NCBI RefSeq assembly: GCF_003050925.1
Contig: NZ_QAOV01000004.1
Location: 372,001-436,000 of the forward strand
From: Pseudomonas sp. GV085
Lineage (GTDB): Bacteria; Pseudomonadota; Gammaproteobacteria; Pseudomonadales; Pseudomonadaceae
Direction of reading: 5' to 3'
Length of the DNA stretch: 64,000 bases
The translations under genes were made by a program, and so were the position numbers. This document shows positions 60,297-64,000 of the stretch, one piece after another. Below the pieces are notes generated by a model. That model saw only the letters and a program-made list of their open reading frames with translations, was not told the DNA's origin and did not search any database. The first letter of the stretch is position 1, and every line of letters begins with the position of its first letter.

Positions 60297-61118
60297 TCAG
60301 TAAAACATCGTGCGTGTTTCTTCCAGGTCGGCGCATATCGCCTTGTCGTCAAAGTCGATTCCAAGTGCCTTGTAGGCCGGTACATTCAATGCATCGGCAC
60401 GGGCGAGCGGGTGATCGGTGTCCTGCAGGCAATACAGGCTGGCCACCTGCACCAGATCCACATAATCGACCTGCGCAGACTGGCGTTTGAAGTTCAGGTA
60501 CAGCTGCGGCACTTGCACCAGCATGTCGGGAAATTCCCAGACCCTGAGCAGTTTTTCGCCGATCAGCGGATGAATCTGGTCGATCACATGGTTGAGGCTG
60601 ACCGGGTCGGACAGCAGCTCATAGTGATCTTCGGCGTAGGTCAGGATCGGCAGCACGCCGATCTGATGCACCAGCCCGCCAAGGGCTGCCTGATCGGGCT
60701 TGAGTCGGGTATGGCGGCGGCACAAGGCGTAGCTGACGCCGGCGATTTCCAGGCTTTTACGCCAGACATCGCGCATCTTCTGTTCAACCACGTCGGAGCG
60801 GGCATGGAAAATCTGCTCCATGACCAGGCCGATCGCCAGATTGCAGCTGTAGTTGATGCCCAGGCGGGTGATCGCGGTATGCAGATCGGTCACTTCCTGG
60901 GTCGCGCGCAACAGTGGGCTGTTGACCACTTTGATCAGGCGTGCCGACAGCGCGGTATCGCGGCCGATCACTTTGCTCAGGGTACTGACGCTGACTTCCG
61001 GGTTTTCTGCGGCCTTGCGAATCTGCAGGGCCACTTCCGGTAACGTTGGCAGAACCAGGTCATCGTTATTGATGGCCTCAACCAAATCCTTTTGGACCTT
61101 TTCCGCCAGTTCGCTCAT
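60297..61118 (-). CDS. HDOD-domain protein
   Basis: 273 aa. HDOD fold with LPTLPEVALQIRKAAENPEV then VSTLSKVIGRDTALSARLIKVVNSPL read in two parts, and the LGGLVHQIGVLPIL block. HDOD proteins relate to HD phosphodiesterases but usually lack their metal residues; they serve as signalling scaffolds. Corresponds by order to the gene next to tctE in P. aeruginosa. Confidence 0.9.
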   Translation of the reverse strand: MSELAEKVQKDLVEAINNDDLVLPTLPEVALQIRKAAENPEVSVSTLSKVIGRDTALSARLIKVVNSPLLRATQEVTDLHTAITRLGINYSCNLAIGLVMEQIFHARSDVVEQKMRDVWRKSLEIAGVSYALCRRHTRLKPDQAALGGLVHQIGVLPILTYAEDHYELLSDPVSLNHVIDQIHPLIGEKLLRVWEFPDMLVQVPQLYLNFKRQSAQVDYVDLVQVASLYCLQDTDHPLARADALNVPAYKALGIDFDDKAICADLEETRTMFY

Positions 61119-61152
61119 TTAGTCTCTCTAGGTGTTGCGCCAAATGCTGCCG

Positions 61153-62094
61153 TTATTGCTGGATTTCGCGATCGCGGTCCAGTTCATAAGGCAGGTCGAG
61201 CAGCTGCAGGGACGGCCCTTCGAGCTCGCCCAGGTGGATGTCTCCACTGTCTGCTGCTTCGGCTTGCAACACAGCCAGGAGCTCAATGTTCTGCCCGGCG
61301 TGGGCAGCCAGCACCACTTCGCCAATGGAACTGCCATGGGTCGGGGAAAACAGCGCGGTACCCGGTTCAGGCCGTTCGCTGGCCGTCAGTTGCAGGTGAT
61401 ACAAACGGCGCTTGAGTTTGCCCAGGTATTGCATGCGCGCGACGATTTCCTGCCCGGTGTAGCAACCTTTCTTGAAACTCACGCCACCGACCGCTTGCAG
61501 GTTGAGCATCTGCGGGATGAACAACTCGCGGGTGCCGGGCATGACCTGGCCGATCCCTGCGCGGACCTGGCCCAGCAGCCATTGATTGAGGTCGCCTTCG
61601 CTCAGCACCGCCGATAGCTTGCCTTTGACCGCATCGGCTTGACCGGCGGCAACCCAAAACTCGGCGCGTTGCGGCGAGACACGGATGGCAATCAGCCCAT
61701 CGTTGCGCACGACGCTGTCGGTTTCTGCCGGCAGGTCCAGACCGAGGCTGACCAGTGCAGCGTCGCCATGGTCAACGCCGAAGCGAACCCAGGCGGCACT
61801 TTCATCGGTCAGTTTCGACTTGGAAAACACCGCGTATTTTTTCAGGTCCGTCAATTGCGGTTCGAGCAATTCGGTGGCCATGGCCAGGACTACGCCGTCA
61901 CTCTCGAGCAGGATGCGGAAACTCGATTGCATCCGGCCTTTCTGGGTGCAGCGCGCACCGAGGCTGGCCCGGGAATCGCTCAGGTAGTTGAGATTGCAGG
62001 TCAGTTGGCCTTGCAGGAATTTGCTGGCGTCCGCGCCGCGGACCGCGAGAACACCTTCATGAGAAAGCGTGCAGAAAAAAGCAGAATCGGCCAT
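61153..62094 (-). CDS. ygfZ: Folate-binding iron-sulfur protein maturation factor YgfZ
   Basis: 313 aa. The signature KGCYTGQEIVARMQYLGKLK is present (about 222-241, Cys in the middle). It supports repair or assembly of certain Fe-S enzymes using a tetrahydrofolate cofactor. Opening FCTLSHEGVLAVRGADASKF is typical. Confidence 0.94.
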   Translation of the reverse strand: MADSAFFCTLSHEGVLAVRGADASKFLQGQLTCNLNYLSDSRASLGARCTQKGRMQSSFRILLESDGVVLAMATELLEPQLTDLKKYAVFSKSKLTDESAAWVRFGVDHGDAALVSLGLDLPAETDSVVRNDGLIAIRVSPQRAEFWVAAGQADAVKGKLSAVLSEGDLNQWLLGQVRAGIGQVMPGTRELFIPQMLNLQAVGGVSFKKGCYTGQEIVARMQYLGKLKRRLYHLQLTASERPEPGTALFSPTHGSSIGEVVLAAHAGQNIELLAVLQAEAADSGDIHLGELEGPSLQLLDLPYELDRDREIQQ

Positions 62095-62243
62095 GGGTCA
62101 TCGCAGGGTAAAGAGTCTGGCGGACATCATAAGGGGGCGCCTTCGAAATGGGTAGTTCACAAAGGATCACCGGTGCCCGACCAAAGCCGACTGTTCGACG
62201 GAGCGCGGGCCTGTATACTTGCGGCCTATTTGAGGAGCGCTCC

Positions 62244-62498
62244 ATGGTCGAAGATGTTGAACTGAACCGCCTCTACTGGCACAGCCGCCGCGGCATGCTT
62301 GAGCTTGACGTGCTGCTGGTGCCGTTTGTGAAAGAGGTTTACCAGCACCTCAACGAGGTTGATCGCGCCTGCTACGTCAGGTTGCTCGAATGCGAAGATC
62401 AGGACATGTTCGGTTGGTTCATGGAACGCAACGAATCCGAAGATCCTGAGCTGCAACGCATGGTTCGCATGATCCTGGATCGTGTCCAGCCCAAGTAA
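62244..62498 (+). CDS. sdhE: Succinate dehydrogenase flavinylation factor SdhE
   Basis: 84 aa. [17 protein letters not shown] carries the RGxxE motif needed to attach FAD to SdhA. ATG at 62244 follows GAGGAGCG. Overlaps the next gene by 17 bases. Confidence 0.94.
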   Translation: MVEDVELNRLYWHSRRGMLELDVLLVPFVKEVYQHLNEVDRACYVRLLECEDQDMFGWFMERNESEDPELQRMVRMILDRVQPK

Positions 62499-62934
62499 TT
62501 CGTTCGAATGCCGCTGGCATGCCTCTCGGCAGTTGCTGGCGGCGTATCTTCTGGCCCAGCTGCTCGCGTTGGGTTCGTTGTTTTTACTGTCGATTCCGCT
62601 CTGGGCCAGCTCGCTTGGCGTTGTGCTGTGCGTGGCTCACGGAGTCTGGCTGTTGCCCCGGCAAATCTTGTTGACGCACCCGCAGGCCTTTTGCGGCTTG
62701 CGGCGCGATGCCGATGGCTGGCAGTTGTGGAGTCGGGCCAAGGGTTGGCAGCCCGTGCAGCTAAGGCCGGACAGCCTGGCGCTGCCGTTGGTGGTGGTAC
62801 TGCGTTTTCGACTACGTGGTGAGCGCCGGGTCCGGGCTATTTGCGTGCCCCGGGATGCGCAGGCGGCGGATGTGCACCGACGCCTGCGGGTCCGGCTCAA
62901 ATTCAGCCGACGTAGGTGGGCGGCACCAGAATAG
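62482..62934 (+). CDS. YgfX-like membrane protein
   Basis: 150 aa, start GTG at 62482 inside sdhE. Two adjacent hydrophobic segments (about 18-55), then a beta-rich, basic C-terminal part. By position and layout it is the YgfX (CptA) partner of SdhE. The end converges with nadB, overlapping it by 32 bases. Confidence 0.8.
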   Translation: MSSPSNSFECRWHASRQLLAAYLLAQLLALGSLFLLSIPLWASSLGVVLCVAHGVWLLPRQILLTHPQAFCGLRRDADGWQLWSRAKGWQPVQLRPDSLALPLVVVLRFRLRGERRVRAICVPRDAQAADVHRRLRVRLKFSRRRWAAPE

Positions 62935-64000
62935 TGTCCAGCGCGACCGGCAACAGGTTCGGGTAGTCGAGGGTGTAATGCAGGCCACGGCTTTCCTTGC
63001 GCTCCATGGCTGACAGAATCATCAGCTCGGCCACTTGAGCCAGGTTGCGCAGCTCGATCAAATCCCGGCTGACCTTGTAGTTACTGTAGAACTCGTCGAT
63101 TTCATCCAGCAGCAATTGCACGCGGTGTTGCGCCCGTTGCAGGCGCTTGTTGGTGCGCACGATGCCGACGTAGTCCCACATGAATCGCCGCAGCTCATCC
63201 CAGTTGTGCGCAATGATCACGTCTTCATCGGAATCGGTGACCTGGCTCGCATCCCAGGCGGGAAGGGGGGCTGGCATCGGAATCCGGGGCAGCTGTTCGA
63301 GAATGTCTGCGGCCGCCGAGCGGGCATAAACGAAACATTCCAGCAGCGAGTTGCTGGCCATGCGGTTGGCGCCGTGCAGGCCGGTGAAACTGGTTTCGCC
63401 AATGGCGTACAGACCCGGCACGTCGGTGCGGCCCTGTTGATCGACCATCACACCACCGCAGGTGTAGTGCGCAGCCGGGACCACCGGAATCGGTTGCCTG
63501 GTGATGTCGATGGAAAATTCCAGGCAGCGTTCGTACACCGTCGGGAAGTGCGTCTTGATGAAAGCTTCGGGCTTGTGGCTGATGTCCAGATAGACGCAAT
63601 CGACGCCCAGGCGCTTCATTTCATGGTCGATGGCCCGGGCGACGATGTCCCGTGGTGCCAATTCGGCCCGTGGATCGAAGCGCTGCATGAAGCGCTCACC
63701 GTTGGGCAGCTTCAGGTGGGCGCCTTCGCCTCGCAGGGCTTCGGTGATCAGGAAGCTCTTGGCTTGCGGGTGATACAGGCAAGTGGGGTGGAACTGATTG
63801 AACTCCAGGTTCGCCACCCGGCAGCCCGAGCGCCAGGCCATGGCGATACCATCGCCGCAGGCGCCGTCGGGGTTACTGGTGTACAGGTAAACCTTGGCCG
63901 CACCACCGGAGGCGAGGATCACAAAGCGGGCGCCGTAGGTGTCGACTTCGCCGGTGCCGCGATTGAGCACATAAGCACCGAGGCAGCGATCACCTTCCAG
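62903..64000 (-). CDS. nadB: L-aspartate oxidase, 5' end cut by window edge
   Basis: First enzyme of NAD synthesis, oxidising aspartate to iminoaspartate with FAD. 365 codons of the C-terminal two thirds are present, open to base 64000. The blocks [32 protein letters not shown] and [24 protein letters not shown] (in parts) are the succinate dehydrogenase/fumarate reductase-type flavoprotein motifs. Confidence 0.96.
   Translation of the reverse strand: MEGDRCLGAYVLNRGTGEVDTYGARFVILASGGAAKVYLYTSNPDGACGDGIAMAWRSGCRVANLEFNQFHPTCLYHPQAKSFLITEALRGEGAHLKLPNGERFMQRFDPRAELAPRDIVARAIDHEMKRLGVDCVYLDISHKPEAFIKTHFPTVYERCLEFSIDITRQPIPVVPAAHYTCGGVMVDQQGRTDVPGLYAIGETSFTGLHGANRMASNSLLECFVYARSAAADILEQLPRIPMPAPLPAWDASQVTDSDEDVIIAHNWDELRRFMWDYVGIVRTNKRLQRAQHRVQLLLDEIDEFYSNYKVSRDLIELRNLAQVAELMILSAMERKESRGLHYTLDYPNLLPVALDTILVPPTYVG

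Overview
The window is chromosomal DNA of a fluorescent-group Pseudomonas. This is judged from GC-rich coding, dense REP palindromes of the P. fluorescens type, and gene orders familiar from Pseudomonas: arsR-MFS-xenB next to acpH and olsBA; ung-abrB-tctABC-opdH-tctDE-HDOD-ygfZ-sdhE-nadB; and phaG and rsuA. Both ends cut genes (xenB on the left, nadB on the right).

Layout. 1-6 kb: a detoxification operon (ArsR repressor, MFS exporter, Old Yellow Enzyme), then acpH and the ornithine-lipid pair olsBA. 6-14.2 kb: secreted or envelope enzymes (serine hydrolase, YceI, phospholipase D-type cardiolipin synthase, periplasmic beta-glucosidase) and a lemA-TPM-TPM operon. 14.3-16.4 kb: a small phage-derived island (LuxR-type HTH, holin-like protein, CI-like repressor, Ogr/Delta zinc finger). 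16.5-22.6 kb: housekeeping and accessory genes, including a stand-alone SIR2-like DUF4917 protein. 21.7-26.5 kb: LysR regulator, CoA-transferase, HMG-CoA lyase and MFS transporter, which look like one catabolic module. 26.5-36.5 kb: the accessory-rich part, with a gene remnant, a RelE/RHH toxin-antitoxin pair, a diguanylate cyclase, an HsdR_N nuclease-like orphan, methyltransferases, an orphan HicB, a structured leader before a Pseudomonas-specific small gene, and a Fic protein behind iterated repeats. 36.7-39.3 kb: tRNA-Gly(CCC), phaG, rsuA and a GGDEF remnant. 39.3-49.3 kb: a guanidine-degradation operon headed by a guanidine-I (ykkC) riboswitch, whose carboxylase gene carries an in-frame REP pair. 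49.6-64 kb: two Tyr-rich lipoproteins, an acyl-CoA hydrolase, ung, the tricarboxylate uptake locus (opdH-tctCBA with tctDE), and ygfZ-sdhE-ygfX-nadB.

How the genes work together. In the guanidine operon an ABC importer brings in substrate, a biotin carboxylase carboxylates it, two DUF1989 proteins deiminate carboxyguanidine, and allophanate hydrolase finishes to ammonia and CO2; the riboswitch senses the substrate. In the tct locus OpdH admits tricarboxylates through the outer membrane, TctC binds them, TctBA import them, and TctDE senses them. The LysR/CoA-transferase/lyase/MFS set is best explained as import, CoA activation and cleavage of a 3-hydroxy-3-methylglutarate-like acid.

All calls come from reading the sequence and remembered family features. 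No database search was run.
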